Shown: positions 42,362 to 51,928, numbered from the stretch's first letter. The stretch: 64,000 bases of DNA from an uncultured Clostridia bacterium (GCA_947643415.1 CANRWA010000003.1:1-64000), one strand, 5' to 3'. The notes: a model not told the origin generated them from the sequence alone. Made by a program: numbers and translations.

Positions 42362-43054
42362 TCAGGATCTCCAGGGGCGTTTTTTTCCTGTCCATCCTTT
42401 ATTTTTCCAGTAATTCACATCTGCTTCATTCCAACCGTGCTTCATCATCTGGCGCATGATGGAGAAAAACATTTTTGTCTTAACGGATGGTTTAATGTGT
42501 CCTTGCTTTTTTGAAATCTTTTTTGCCAGACGATCCGTCCTCTTTTCTATCTTTTGTTTCTTTTTGGAACTTACTCTTTCCCATGAGGTCTCCATTACGG
42601 CAATGCCATATTTATAAGTTTTTGCTATCCCCCAGAAGAATGTGCTGTGGGCCATATCCTGATTCGTACTCTTCATTCCGGCACCAGCGGCTGTAGAGAT
42701 GCAGACAGCTTGTTTTGAAAACATCCGCTCATCGGGCCGGTGTACCATCCAGCGCCAGCCATAGTGGTCAAGGAATGCTTTCATGGAACCAGTGGAATGA
42801 TATACATAGACAGGACTTGCCAGTATGATCACATCAGCATTGTCCATTGCCTGTGTAAGGGGGGATAACTTTTCAAAATGGGGGCAATTTGTTTCGGATA
42901 CTCCAAAACAGGCAGTACAGCCGGTACAAAATTCCCCGAAATCCTGTGGCAGGAAAAATTCTGTCAGATCGCCGTTTAATCTCTCTGCCAGCGATCTTGC
43001 AATATGGCACGTAGAACCTTGATGGTTCTGTCCATGTATTATAGTTATCTTCAT
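42362..43054 (-). CDS. flavodoxin-family NAD(P)H-dependent oxidoreductase
   Basis: The start is ATG 43054 (MKITIIHGQNHQGSTCHIAR), after GGAGGCAAAA. An N-terminal FMN phosphate loop (HGQNHQGSTCHIARSL), then FCTGCTACFGVSETNCPHF with several cysteines, and VIILASPVYVYHSTGSMKAF (isoalloxazine loop). The C-terminal 60 residues are basic (KKKQKIEKRTDRLAKKISKK), suggesting membrane or nucleic acid contact or simply a charged tail. It probably reduces quinones or iron-sulfur partners. The Cys pattern differs from that of the gene at 2946. Confidence 0.83.
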   Translation of the reverse strand: MKITIIHGQNHQGSTCHIARSLAERLNGDLTEFFLPQDFGEFCTGCTACFGVSETNCPHFEKLSPLTQAMDNADVIILASPVYVYHSTGSMKAFLDHYGWRWMVHRPDERMFSKQAVCISTAAGAGMKSTNQDMAHSTFFWGIAKTYKYGIAVMETSWERVSSKKKQKIEKRTDRLAKKISKKQGHIKPSVKTKMFFSIMRQMMKHGWNEADVNYWKNKGWTGKKRPWRS

Positions 43055-43230
43055 TTTTGCCTCCATTCAAATAGCAGCAATTATTAGGTTCATCATACCA
43101 CAGTTTTTGTTGGCAGACAAGGAGACAGGGGAAAATGTGAAGTATAATACAAGATTATTGTGTTTTCCGGGTTCTGGTGCTATAATTTATAAAAACCAGA
43201 GAAGAGAGATCAGATTAGGGGGGGAGAATT

Positions 43231-43890
43231 ATGGCATCTTGGATGGTTCATCTGCGGATCGCAGATTTATTGCTGGAAGAATATGATACGGTTGAGCAGA
43301 CAGAGTTTATCATGGGAAATATTGCGCCAGACAGTGGTGTACCCAGTGAGGACTGGAAATATTACACGCCATCGAAAGAGGAATCACATTTCTGGGATGA
43401 ACACAAACATATTCAGTTTGACCAATACATAGAGAAATATTTTACAAGAGAAATGAGAGAAAACTATAACCGAAAGCAATATTCATTTTTTCTGGGGTAT
43501 CTTACCCATCTTGTGGCGGATTATCTGTGGGTGGAAAAGGTCTCAGATCCATGCAGGGAGATGCATAAAGAAGAAGCTGCCCGGGATAGATGGGGATTTT
43601 CATGGAAAATGAAAGCAGACTGGTATGACCTGGATTTCCTCTATCTTTCTAAAAATCCAGATTTCAGGGCGTATCACATTTTTAGAAATGCGGTGGGTTT
43701 TCAAAATATATATATGGATGTATTTGCGAAAGATGCTTTTGATGACCGCCGGAAATATATCGTAGGTTTTTATAGTGAGAAAAGAGAACATCTGGACAGG
43801 GAATATCCCTATCTGGATGAGAGCCATATGGATCAGTTTGTGAAGGATGCTGTGAAAATAATTATTGACAAAGTACCATATGGGTGTTAG
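43231..43890 (+). CDS. zinc-dependent phospholipase C-family-like protein
   Basis: The product has 219 residues, starting at ATG 43231 after a G-rich tract (GGGGGGGAGAATT). The N-terminal WMVHLRIADLLLEEYDTVEQ (H and D), NIAPDSGVP (D), ESHFWDEHKH and FFLGYLTHLVADYLW (H and D) match the metal-binding pattern of the Zn_dep_PLPC family found widely in Firmicutes. No signal peptide is present, so it acts inside the cell or has lost secretion; members' true substrates are unclear. It is followed by a hairpin and a tiny ORF. Confidence 0.8.
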   Translation: MASWMVHLRIADLLLEEYDTVEQTEFIMGNIAPDSGVPSEDWKYYTPSKEESHFWDEHKHIQFDQYIEKYFTREMRENYNRKQYSFFLGYLTHLVADYLWVEKVSDPCREMHKEEAARDRWGFSWKMKADWYDLDFLYLSKNPDFRAYHIFRNAVGFQNIYMDVFAKDAFDDRRKYIVGFYSEKREHLDREYPYLDESHMDQFVKDAVKIIIDKVPYGC

Positions 43891-43897
43891 CATTGTA

Positions 43898-43924
43898 TAC
43901 AGGCGTCGGCAGATGACGCCTGTA
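43898..43924. terminator. hairpin after the PLC-like gene
   Basis: TACAGGCGTC (43898-43907) and GACGCCTGTA (43915-43924) form a perfect 10-base stem with the loop GGCAGAT. There is no T run after it on either strand, so it may be an attenuating or processing hairpin. Confidence 0.5.
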
Positions 43925-43946
43925 AAGATTAAGGAGAATATAAAAA

Positions 43947-44003
43947 ATGGATCAGATCTTACATTCAAGACGTTATATGTACTATAGACGTATCTGCTTA
44001 TAG
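43947..44003 (+). CDS. possible 18-residue micro-ORF
   Basis: AAGGAGAATATAAAA lies directly before ATG 43947, which reads MDQILHSRRYMYYRRICL and stops. The ribosome site is good, but the peptide matches nothing I know. It could be a leader peptide for the phosphodiesterase gene at 44165 or a chance frame. Confidence 0.3.
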   Translation: MDQILHSRRYMYYRRICL

Positions 44004-44164
44004 CTGAGCATGTGGTGTGCACAGTGATAAGCTGGTAGGTCTTATATGTCTGTGCATAAATGAGAATGTAAGTTGTAATTTTTATAGATCACATCTTGGA
44101 TCATCATGATGCACCGGACATATAGGGGTTTGGTGCTTTTTGTATTGTAGAAAGGATGGTTAAG

Positions 44165-45268
44165 ATGAAATTGTATTTTCCTGATTATGAAAACTGTATC
44201 GCCAATCTGGCGAACTCCATACTGGAGGAATTTGGGGGTTATGAGAATCGGCATAAGTTGGAGATGCTGGGGCCATTTTTGGAAAAGCACTATAAAAATG
44301 TGGTGGTTATTTTGTTGGATGGGATGGGAAAATGTATCATTCAGAATAATCTGGAGAGGGATGGTTTTTTCAATTCGCATCTGGCAGGGACCTATAGTTC
44401 TGTGTTTCCGCCAACAACAGTAGCAGCAACTACAACTATGGCAAATGGGCTGATGCCATGTGAACATAGCTGGCTGGGCTGGGACTGTTATTTTCCGCAG
44501 ATTGATAAGAATGTTTGTGTCTTTCTCAATCAGGAGAGTGAGACAGGACAGCCGGCAGCAGAGTATAATGTTGCCTGGGCTTATTGTGGATATGAGAGTG
44601 TGGTGTCGAAGATCAGGGCCAATGGCGGCAGTGCCTATGAAGTGACGCCATTTATAGAACCATTTCCGGATTCTTTTGATGGGATATGCCGCCAGATACG
44701 GAATTTATGCGGACAGCCGGGAAGGAAATATATTTATGGTTACTGGAATGAACCAGATCATATTATGCATCAGCAGGGTTGTTACGGAGAAGCTGCCAAA
44801 GAGACAGTCCAGGATTTGGAAGAGCAGGTATACGAGTTATGTGAGGAATTGGAAGATACCCTTGTGATCGTTACGGCTGACCATGGACATATGGATTCAG
44901 AAGGGGTGGCATTGGTGGACTATCCTAAGATCATGGAGTGTCTGGTACGTATGCCGTCCATCGAGCCGAGAGCTTTGAATCTGTTTGTGAAGGAAGGGAA
45001 AAGGGGGCAGTTGGAACAGGAATTCAAGAAAGAATTTGGAGATAAATTTTTGCTTCTGACGAAAGAACAGGTGCTGGAACGGAAACTATTTGGAATGGGA
45101 AAGGAACATCCGGATTTTCAGAAAATGTTGGGAGATTATCTGGCGGTTGCCACCAGTGATCTGTCGGTTTATAATACAAGGGAAGAAGCGGACAGTTTTG
45201 TTGGCGTGCATGCAGGACTGACGGAGGATGAGATGCAGATTCCCCTGATCATAATAGAGAGAGGATAA
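44165..45268 (+). CDS. alkaline phosphatase-superfamily nucleotide pyrophosphatase/phosphodiesterase
   Basis: The start is ATG 44165 (MKLYFPDYENCIA) after GAAAGG; the frame also has an ATG at 44156 on top of that site. 367 residues. The core has VVVILLDGMGKCI (metal Asp), YSSVFPPTTVAATTTMANGL (Thr nucleophile in P-P-T-T), WNEPDHIMHQQG (D-x-x-x-H) and VIVTADHGHMD (D-H-G-H). These are the metal-binding motifs of the NPP/AP superfamily. It may hydrolyse nucleotides, phosphodiesters or sulfated substrates; no signal peptide is seen. It is followed by a NUDIX gene that might act on related nucleotides. Confidence 0.85.
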   Translation: MKLYFPDYENCIANLANSILEEFGGYENRHKLEMLGPFLEKHYKNVVVILLDGMGKCIIQNNLERDGFFNSHLAGTYSSVFPPTTVAATTTMANGLMPCEHSWLGWDCYFPQIDKNVCVFLNQESETGQPAAEYNVAWAYCGYESVVSKIRANGGSAYEVTPFIEPFPDSFDGICRQIRNLCGQPGRKYIYGYWNEPDHIMHQQGCYGEAAKETVQDLEEQVYELCEELEDTLVIVTADHGHMDSEGVALVDYPKIMECLVRMPSIEPRALNLFVKEGKRGQLEQEFKKEFGDKFLLLTKEQVLERKLFGMGKEHPDFQKMLGDYLAVATSDLSVYNTREEADSFVGVHAGLTEDEMQIPLIIIERG

Positions 45269-45334
45269 ACATATGGGATTTCAGACATAACGAAGAGATC
45301 TGGAAATGATATTGTGAGAAGAATGGAGGTTACT

Positions 45335-45991
45335 ATGAATAGACCGAATATAACAAAGGAATGTGTAAAAACCTTATATGAAACGAAGATCATAAATATT
45401 TATGACCTTCAGTATGAGGAGGGAAAGCACTATTATAACGCCACCAGGCGGGCAAAGGAAGATATCGTGGCGATAAAATCGGTGGAGGATCATAAAGTGA
45501 TGCTGCCGGATGCCGTGAGCTGTGTTCTTGTACTCCGTCAGAAGGGAGAGGAACCAAAACTCCTTCTCAGCCGTGAATACCGATATCCGGCAGGCCAGTT
45601 TCTGTTGAGTGTACCAGCAGGGCTTATTGATGAGAAAGAGATGGGAAGGGAAGAGGCAGTGAAAAGCACTGCCATACGGGAGATCAGGGAAGAGACAGGT
45701 CTGACGGTCAGGGAAACGGACAGAGTGGAGATTCTCAGTCCATTTCTCTTCAGCTCTCCTGGCATGACAGATGAGAGCAATGCCTTTGTCCTGGTGGAGA
45801 CGGAGGTGGATGACCTGAATGTTTTGAACCAGGATGGTGCTGTAGGATCGGAGCGTTTTGACGGATTTGTTCTGCTGACGAAAGAGGAGGCAGAGCGGGT
45901 GTTGCGGCAGGGTTGTGATGATGAGGGCATATCCTATCCGATGATCACCTGGATGGCGTTGATTTGTTTTGTGTCAGGGCTGTGGGAGTGA
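45335..45991 (+). CDS. NUDIX hydrolase (ADP-ribose pyrophosphatase-like)
   Basis: The start is ATG 45335 (MNRPNITKECVKTLY), with GGAGG upstream; 218 residues. The Nudix region is VPAGLIDEKEMGREEAVKST followed by AIREIREETGL (R-E-I-R-E-E-T-G), with a four-residue expansion in the box. REYRYPAGQFLLSVPAGLID is the ADP-ribose pyrophosphatase pattern (E-x-R-x-P). It is preceded by the phosphodiesterase gene and is probably co-transcribed. The substrate is likely a nucleoside diphosphate sugar. Confidence 0.87.
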   Translation: MNRPNITKECVKTLYETKIINIYDLQYEEGKHYYNATRRAKEDIVAIKSVEDHKVMLPDAVSCVLVLRQKGEEPKLLLSREYRYPAGQFLLSVPAGLIDEKEMGREEAVKSTAIREIREETGLTVRETDRVEILSPFLFSSPGMTDESNAFVLVETEVDDLNVLNQDGAVGSERFDGFVLLTKEEAERVLRQGCDDEGISYPMITWMALICFVSGLWE

Positions 45992-46026
45992 TGGATTTTC
46001 TTCTTTTCCAAACTGGCATATATCCG

Positions 46027-46057
46027 AGGCTGCGTTTATGCAAGCATGCCGCAGCCT
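46027..46057. terminator. convergent-gene terminator hairpin
   Basis: AGGCTGCG (46027-46034) and CGCAGCCT (46050-46057) form a perfect 8-base stem between the NUDIX and lipoprotein genes. Confidence 0.65.
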
Positions 46058-46070
46058 TATTCATTCGGAA

Positions 46071-47252
46071 CTACTTTATATTAAAACGTAACCATGCCTG
46101 GCGCAGATTGTATTCGATCAAGTCGTAGCTCATTTCTTTTAACTCAGAGACAGTACATGTCTGCCATAGGATGGATGGGTTATCTTTTGTATAATCAGTT
46201 AATTTCTTACCTTCAGTCTGCCATTTCTTAGGTCCAAGTCCAGATTCTTCATAGATGCCCCAAGTCTGTTTTGTTACATTTTCAATGATTAATTCAATTT
46301 TATTGTTATTGTCCAGATCTGTGGATGTATAGCGGATCTTATCTGTCTGCCTGTCATCACCCAAGTCAGTGACATATTCATCCATAGAGATGCTGAGAGA
46401 AACAAACTGATGACGGAGTTCATCTGTCAGTTCTTTCTCTTTTTCTGAGCGGAAATCATCACGCAGGGTAAATTTTTGCCACATGGTGTGCTCCATACTG
46501 CTTTTAATTACATCATCCTTTTCTTTAATCGCAATCGGTGTATCGGAAAAAAACATTGTTTTTTTGGTCATATTTGAGTAAACATTTGTAATATCACGTT
46601 CTTCACATTCTTCTCCCTTTGCGTTGAAAAAATGATATTCATTGTCTGTGCTGGCATCAAAAGTATATCTGCCGATTTTTTTGAAGGTGATGCCAGAACC
46701 ATTTGGCATCATATCCAGATAGATAACATCGGCGGAATCCTGGCATAATGCCAGTTTGTCATTGATGATATAATGATACTGTTTATGGGCTGCGTCATAA
46801 TAACAATCTGCTTTGCTTGTGGTGTCAAAAATACTGATTTCGGAAACCGACTGGGGAAGATCCCCTTCCATAGCCCACTTTTTCAGTGTTCCCTCTTCTG
46901 TCACTTCATAGAAAGAGGGGCAGCTCTGCCCTGTCTCGTCAGTTACTACTATCTCCAGGTAACCGTCCTGATCCAGATCCATTAGGGAATAAAAGGGTCC
47001 CTCAATATAACTGTCCTCTCCTGATCCTAAAATCCGACTGTCTTCCTTAAGCCATATATCTTTCTGTTTGATAAGGGTACTTATCTGATCATGGATAGAA
47101 GGAGCTGCTTTCTGCGGATTTATGGCTGTATTGCTGACGCTTTCCGTCACTGGTGCTGGCTCATTTTTGCCGGAGTTACAGGCTGAGAGCAGTGATATTA
47201 TGATAAACAATAACAATGATATTTTTAATCTGTTCAAATTTGGAAAATTCAT
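46071..47252 (-). CDS. predicted lipoprotein
   Basis: The start is ATG 47252 (MNFPNLNRLKISLLLFIIIS), after AGGGTGGATAAA. A lipobox LLSAC ends the signal (lipidated Cys at about residue 25), followed by a low-complexity linker. The rest has repeated EF-hand-like or FG-GAP-like segments (MDLDQDGYLEIVVTDE; TSTDLDNNNKIELIIEN), which are calcium-binding-style D-x-D-x-D/N loops. It is probably anchored on the outer face of the membrane. The function is unknown. Confidence 0.75.
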   Translation of the reverse strand: MNFPNLNRLKISLLLFIIISLLSACNSGKNEPAPVTESVSNTAINPQKAAPSIHDQISTLIKQKDIWLKEDSRILGSGEDSYIEGPFYSLMDLDQDGYLEIVVTDETGQSCPSFYEVTEEGTLKKWAMEGDLPQSVSEISIFDTTSKADCYYDAAHKQYHYIINDKLALCQDSADVIYLDMMPNGSGITFKKIGRYTFDASTDNEYHFFNAKGEECEERDITNVYSNMTKKTMFFSDTPIAIKEKDDVIKSSMEHTMWQKFTLRDDFRSEKEKELTDELRHQFVSLSISMDEYVTDLGDDRQTDKIRYTSTDLDNNNKIELIIENVTKQTWGIYEESGLGPKKWQTEGKKLTDYTKDNPSILWQTCTVSELKEMSYDLIEYNLRQAWLRFNIK

Positions 47253-47506
47253 TTTATCCACCCTGTTTTTTAATAATACTTTTTCTTGTTTCAGATAAAA
47301 AGTATATCATGAATCTGCTGATAATACAATGAAATCTGGTTTTTGGGTGTTGGTCTCACAGAATTGCTAAGTTTGTTCGGTCATATTATCTGATTGAAGC
47401 AAGTTCAAATAGTAGTATAGTAAAATAAAAATCCGGGAACCTTTTACGTCTCTAAAGTATCTTTATATATAGAGATGAATAGTGATGGCATATAGAAGGA
47501 GGTCTT

Positions 47507-50500
47507 ATGAGGAAAGATAATTTGAGAAAGAAAGTAATTGTAGTATTATGGAAATGTTTTTTTATGCTGCTGTGTTGTGTTTGTATTGTCCTGGAGGGCG
47601 GACGCTATGTCAGGGCATTAGACGAGAAACCGCAGCCATCAGAGGCGGAGTATGAGGCACAGTACGATAATGCGGTTGGATTGGCAGACCTGTTGAGAAA
47701 CACAGCTGATATACACAATAAGCTGTATACGGCAGAGCAGGAGGTAGAGCTGCAGGCACTGGTGGACTCTGCCTGCGGCAGTGCTAAGACTGACCGGGCA
47801 AAGGTCGGAAACCTCCTTGCCCGTATCTTTCAAAGATTGGAGCCAGGCAGATGTTATGGATTGAATGGCTGGGATACGCTCTGTGACGGGGACACCGATT
47901 TGATCGATGCTGCAGGCAAAACAGTGGGACCGAAAAAAGCAGTCGATGAGTTAGCGTATTGTTATACGTTTTACGACGTGTGCCGGCTGGCAGGTATCCC
48001 ATGTTTTATCCTGGAAGACGATTTTACAGATGCATCCAAGGACCAGTATATTGCGATGGTTTATATTGAGACCGCTTCCGGTACCGGGAAGGAATGGCAT
48101 TTTGTCGATGTGGCAGAAGAAAAAATGCTGCTTAGCAGCAGGGAACAGGTCTATAACGATTTTGGAACGAGTTTTTATCCCAAAAGTCTGGTACTGAATT
48201 ATGATAATGCACTGTTTTTCAGAAATGTTATTTTATTGAAAAAGGAAACTCAAGCCGGGGGGAAAGACGCACCATTGCTGGCATATGACAGAGCCACGAA
48301 TACCGTAAAGACCTATTTTACTAACGGATTACTGGCGACTGAGGAACAGTACCAGATGATGACGGTGTATACAGGAAAAGACGGGGAAGCGCCATCGGGG
48401 TGGATGGAGACGAAACAGTATTCATCCGGTACGGCAACAACCTATCGCAGCTATGCCGTATGCGGCGTGTTCCTGCAGGGAAGAGTAACGATAGATGGAA
48501 AAGAGTATGAACTGCAAAGAGCAGGTGGAGACAAGGGTTTTTACAGTTTGCTTCCATATTATGATCATCAGGCAGTGGGAAGTGAGACGGAGAGTGACAA
48601 GCATAAAGCCGATGCACTTGCGTATAAGAAAGAATTGGAGGATAAGGCAATCTCATATGCAAATGCTATGCTGGCAGATAAAAACTACATCTGGGATGAC
48701 ACATACTTTGAGAATGAAGAGGATGAACAACTTCTGAAAGATGCAGTCAATACCGCATTGGACTGGGATTACATTCAGGGGAATGCAGCAAGCGAGACTG
48801 CTTTTGAGACAGCGGGCATACCTTTTAAGCCTTTGGCAGAGCAGGAGCCGGGGGAGATGTTCGATAAGGCAAAGGCACAGGCAGTTCTTCTATATATCAA
48901 AAAGAATGTGAAAACCGTTGATCACGGTGCTAACTTTGTAAATAGTGCGACTGTGTTAAGGCAGGGAGAGGGAACCTGTGAAGGTCATTCTCGTTTATAC
49001 CGGGATATGTGCGTGATGGCGGGAGTTCCCTGTTTTCAGCTGCACAGTTCTCCTGGCATATGGTTGGGAGATGCCCTGTATGGAGACCATGGGCATAATA
49101 TGATCCGGGTGGGGGATGAGTGGCTGTTCTGTGACCTGATGGCTTCCGGCATCATCGGGATGAATAACTGTTATCCGCTTGGTATTTTTGAGGGATATGA
49201 CACTATGAATAGTACCGAGATCAGGATTGACCGTGACGCAGTGCGAAAGGATAACTACGGTAAGTGGGGGGCCTGGGGAGGCTGTACGCTGAATTATTTT
49301 GAGATTGACAGTGAGGGAAAACTGGGAATCTACCAGAGAAACTGGTATGGTAATCCGGTTGTTAGTGCCGAAACCGATGAAAATGGTAAATATGTCATAG
49401 AGAATGGTATTCATACTGTGGATGTTCCGGAAATGAATGAAGACCGTTCGGCAGAAATTGTGACACGTTATGCGTATTATCGTCAGAATCTCAGAACCTT
49501 ACAGGGAAAGAAAATCATCAATGGCAAAGAGTATTTTTTTGATACGAGTGTGAGTAAAGTGGGTGCCATGTGCCACAGGATGCAGGAGGTGTCACGGAGA
49601 TATGTGATTTCCAAACTTACTTTTCAGCCGTTAGAAGACCAGCCTTATGAGGAGGGCGGAGCCTGTCCTGTGCCAGAGATTTATGACGGTGAGAAAAAAC
49701 TGGAATGCGGGAAGGATTTTGAAATAATAGAGTACAGACATAATAACGAAATCACGACCTATACGGATGCCTGTTATAAAGTAGAGGGAATCGGCGATTA
49801 TATGGGCCAGGCGACCCGATATTTTAAGGTTGTACAGGCCGATATTTCAGATCGGGAGGTGACGTTGTCCCAGACAAGCTTTACATGGAGGCCAGATACG
49901 CAGTATTACAGACCACAGGTGGATCTTGGCCTGAACCAGCGGGATTATAGTGTAGCTTATTATGATTTTAATAAGATTGGCAGGGCGAAGTTAGTCATAA
50001 CAGGCAAAGGAAACTATAAAGGCTCTATAACAAAAGAGTATGATATCAAACCGGGTGTGTGGAATGAGGATGAATATACTATCATGGATAAAAATGGGAA
50101 GCCGCTCCAGTCTCAGAAATTTGCATTCAATTTTTCTCCCATCACGGCTGAGGCGAGGGTATACTGGCAGAATGAAGCGGGGAGGATGTATATTCTTTCC
50201 GAGGCACTGGAGTATGATATCTCATACAGTAGTACGGAACACCCAGGGACTGTTACTGTTACAGCCACCGCTAAAGGGAAATATCAGGGAACCCTGACTT
50301 GTACCTATGAGATCATGCCCTATTTTCTGCAGGAAGATTCCATAAAAGCGGCATATACCCAGACCATATATAATGGGTCAGTGCAGAAACCGACGGTTAC
50401 GGTCGGGTGGCTGACAGAAGGAAAGGACTACTTTATCTCATATGAGAGAAACGTGAATGGGGTGTATCAGGAGGCAGAGCCGAAGGAAATCGGTGAGTAC

Positions 50501-51127
50501 CGGATTGTCGTCCGTGTATCAGAGGATATGGCGATCATGAAAGATGGCATATCCGAAGAGGATGCGTCGGATATCTGTTATATCCGCTATATCATTCAGG
50601 CAGATGGAAGCAGTGGTGGTGAAACAGGAGATGGCGGCTCTGGTATCGGGAACTTGGGAAATAGTAATGGTACAGGAAGCAGTGGTTCGGGTACCGGGAA
50701 TTCTGGAAATAGTAATGGTACAGGAGGCAGTGGTTCAAGTACCGACGGCTCTGGAAACAGGAATGATACAGATATCACGGATGGCGGTGGTGAAGGTGGA
50801 ATTACTGGTAGTTCTGAAACTTTAAATAATGGAAATGATACGATTAAGAAGCTAAAACTCACGGCAAAGAAAAAGGCCATTAGCATCAATTGGAGTAAAG
50901 TCAAAGAGGCAAAGGGCTATCAGATACAGATCAGCCGATATAAGAGTTTCAAGAAAGCAAAGACGGTCTATGTTAAAAAGTCTAAAAAGTCTTATACGAT
51001 CAAAAAGCTGAAAAAGAAGACCAAATATTATATTCGTATCCGGGCTTATATGGGAACCGGGGGAAAGGGAAAAAATAAAAAGAAGATTTACGGAAAATGG
51101 AAGAAGGCGTCCCGAAAAACGAAGTGA
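47507..51127 (+). CDS. large secreted transglutaminase-like surface protein
   Basis: The product has 1206 residues, starting at ATG 47507 after GAAGGAGGTCTT. The signal peptide is KKVIVVLWKCFFMLLCCVCI. Two transglutaminase-core-like regions occur: one at about 105-210 lacking the catalytic Cys, and one at about 475-560 with RQGEGTCEGHSRLYRDMCVM (Cys), DHGHNMIRVGDEW (His) and LFCDLMA (Asp), the full triad. Beta-sandwich repeats (residues ~700-1030) follow, then a Gly/Ser/Asn linker (GNSNGTGSSGSGTGNSGNSN) and a Lys-rich fibronectin type III-like domain at the C-terminus (LTAKKKAISINWSKVKEAKG). There is no LPXTG motif. It is probably secreted and bound to the wall by the basic end; it could process peptides or crosslink. 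Confidence 0.8.
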   Translation: MRKDNLRKKVIVVLWKCFFMLLCCVCIVLEGGRYVRALDEKPQPSEAEYEAQYDNAVGLADLLRNTADIHNKLYTAEQEVELQALVDSACGSAKTDRAKVGNLLARIFQRLEPGRCYGLNGWDTLCDGDTDLIDAAGKTVGPKKAVDELAYCYTFYDVCRLAGIPCFILEDDFTDASKDQYIAMVYIETASGTGKEWHFVDVAEEKMLLSSREQVYNDFGTSFYPKSLVLNYDNALFFRNVILLKKETQAGGKDAPLLAYDRATNTVKTYFTNGLLATEEQYQMMTVYTGKDGEAPSGWMETKQYSSGTATTYRSYAVCGVFLQGRVTIDGKEYELQRAGGDKGFYSLLPYYDHQAVGSETESDKHKADALAYKKELEDKAISYANAMLADKNYIWDDTYFENEEDEQLLKDAVNTALDWDYIQGNAASETAFETAGIPFKPLAEQEPGEMFDKAKAQAVLLYIKKNVKTVDHGANFVNSATVLRQGEGTCEGHSRLYRDMCVMAGVPCFQLHSSPGIWLGDALYGDHGHNMIRVGDEWLFCDLMASGIIGMNNCYPLGIFEGYDTMNSTEIRIDRDAVRKDNYGKWGAWGGCTLNYFEIDSEGKLGIYQRNWYGNPVVSAETDENGKYVIENGIHTVDVPEMNEDRSAEIVTRYAYYRQNLRTLQGKKIINGKEYFFDTSVSKVGAMCHRMQEVSRRYVISKLTFQPLEDQPYEEGGACPVPEIYDGEKKLECGKDFEIIEYRHNNEITTYTDACYKVEGIGDYMGQATRYFKVVQADISDREVTLSQTSFTWRPDTQYYRPQVDLGLNQRDYSVAYYDFNKIGRAKLVITGKGNYKGSITKEYDIKPGVWNEDEYTIMDKNGKPLQSQKFAFNFSPITAEARVYWQNEAGRMYILSEALEYDISYSSTEHPGTVTVTATAKGKYQGTLTCTYEIMPYFLQEDSIKAAYTQTIYNGSVQKPTVTVGWLTEGKDYFISYERNVNGVYQEAEPKEIGEYRIVVRVSEDMAIMKDGISEEDASDICYIRYIIQADGSSGGETGDGGSGIGNLGNSNGTGSSGSGTGNSGNSNGTGGSGSSTDGSGNRNDTDITDGGGEGGITGSSETLNNGNDTIKKLKLTAKKKAISINWSKVKEAKGYQIQISRYKSFKKAKTVYVKKSKKSYTIKKLKKKTKYYIRIRAYMGTGGKGKNKKKIYGKWKKASRKTK

Positions 51128-51228
51128 AAAACAATTTAAGACAATCGAACAATATCAGGAATTGACCCAAAAGTATGAGGTTCTATGTAATGATGATAGA
51201 TCATGATTAATGGTACAATAACAGTAAA

Positions 51229-51276
51229 CACAAGGTGCAAGGCTTAGGAATTGATTGATAAGTTTTGCACCTTGTG
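51229..51276. terminator. inverted repeat after the surface protein gene
   Basis: CACAAGGTGCAA (51229-51240) and TTGCACCTTGTG (51265-51276) form a perfect 12-base stem with a 24-base loop. There is no T run, so termination strength is uncertain. The 350-base gap up to blaI otherwise holds a G run (51305-51313) and the palindromic element. Confidence 0.5.
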
Positions 51277-51411
51277 AGGTTATATAGGGAGAAGAGCGCA
51301 CTGAGGGGGGGGGTTAAATGTATAAAAGATAAACGCGTGTTAACGATTAACAAATATTATCCGATATATCATATGTGAGGAATTGTAAAATAACTTACTT
51401 ACAGTTCGTTC

Positions 51412-51471
51412 TAGCTCAACGGCGCCCAAATATGCCGTCCACGGCGGGTTCAAATTGACGCCGTTGAGCTA
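51412..51471. repeat. TA-flanked palindrome element, copy before blaI-like gene
   Basis: TAGCTCAACGGCG (51412-51424) and CGCCGTTGAGCTA (51459-51471) are exact inverted repeats ending in TA on both sides, with an inner part (cggcgggttcaaattg) nearly identical to the right half of the copy at 12546-12596. It sits immediately upstream of the ribosome site (GAAGAAGGAGAG) of the BlaI-like gene and so within its leader. Confidence 0.8.
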
Positions 51472-51491
51472 GAAGAAGGAGAGTGATATCT

Positions 51492-51923
51492 ATGAGTAAA
51501 GAGGAACAGACACCAAGTGAAAGTGAGTGGAAGATCATGGAAGTCCTCTGGGAGAGTGGCAGGCCGCTTACCTCTGCAGAGGTGATCCAGCGTATGAGGG
51601 GGGACAGCCACATGACACAGAAGATGATCCGGGTGCTGATGAACCGGCTGGTCCAGAAGGGATTGCTTGGGTATGAAGTGGATGCGGATGATTCACGGGT
51701 GTATCACTACACACCCCTCCGGAGCAGGGAAGATTGCCTGAAGGAGAAGAGCCAGAGGTTTGCAGACAGTTACTTTTCAGGAAACAAGCCGTTAGCTGCC
51801 ACAAATGCCATGGCAGCATTATTGCAGAGCTTTGACCTGACAGATGAACAACTGGAAGAATTGGAAGAAATCCTGCGAAAAAAGAGGCTGGCATCCCCGT
51901 CATCAAAAAATAAGAAAGGGTGA
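51492..51923 (+). CDS. BlaI/MecI-family repressor
   Basis: The start is ATG 51492, with GAAGGAGAGTGATATCT upstream; 143 residues. Helix-turn-helix: PSESEWKIMEVLWESGRPLT, SAEVIQRMRGDSHMTQKMIR, VLMNRLVQKGLLGYEVD, the winged helix of BlaI/MecI/CopY regulators, and the C-terminal dimerisation helices (LTDEQLEELEEILRKKR). It normally represses its own operon with an M56 sensor protease and a target gene. It is directly followed by that protease. Confidence 0.88.
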   Translation: MSKEEQTPSESEWKIMEVLWESGRPLTSAEVIQRMRGDSHMTQKMIRVLMNRLVQKGLLGYEVDADDSRVYHYTPLRSREDCLKEKSQRFADSYFSGNKPLAATNAMAALLQSFDLTDEQLEELEEILRKKRLASPSSKNKKG

Positions 51924-51928
51924 CAGTT

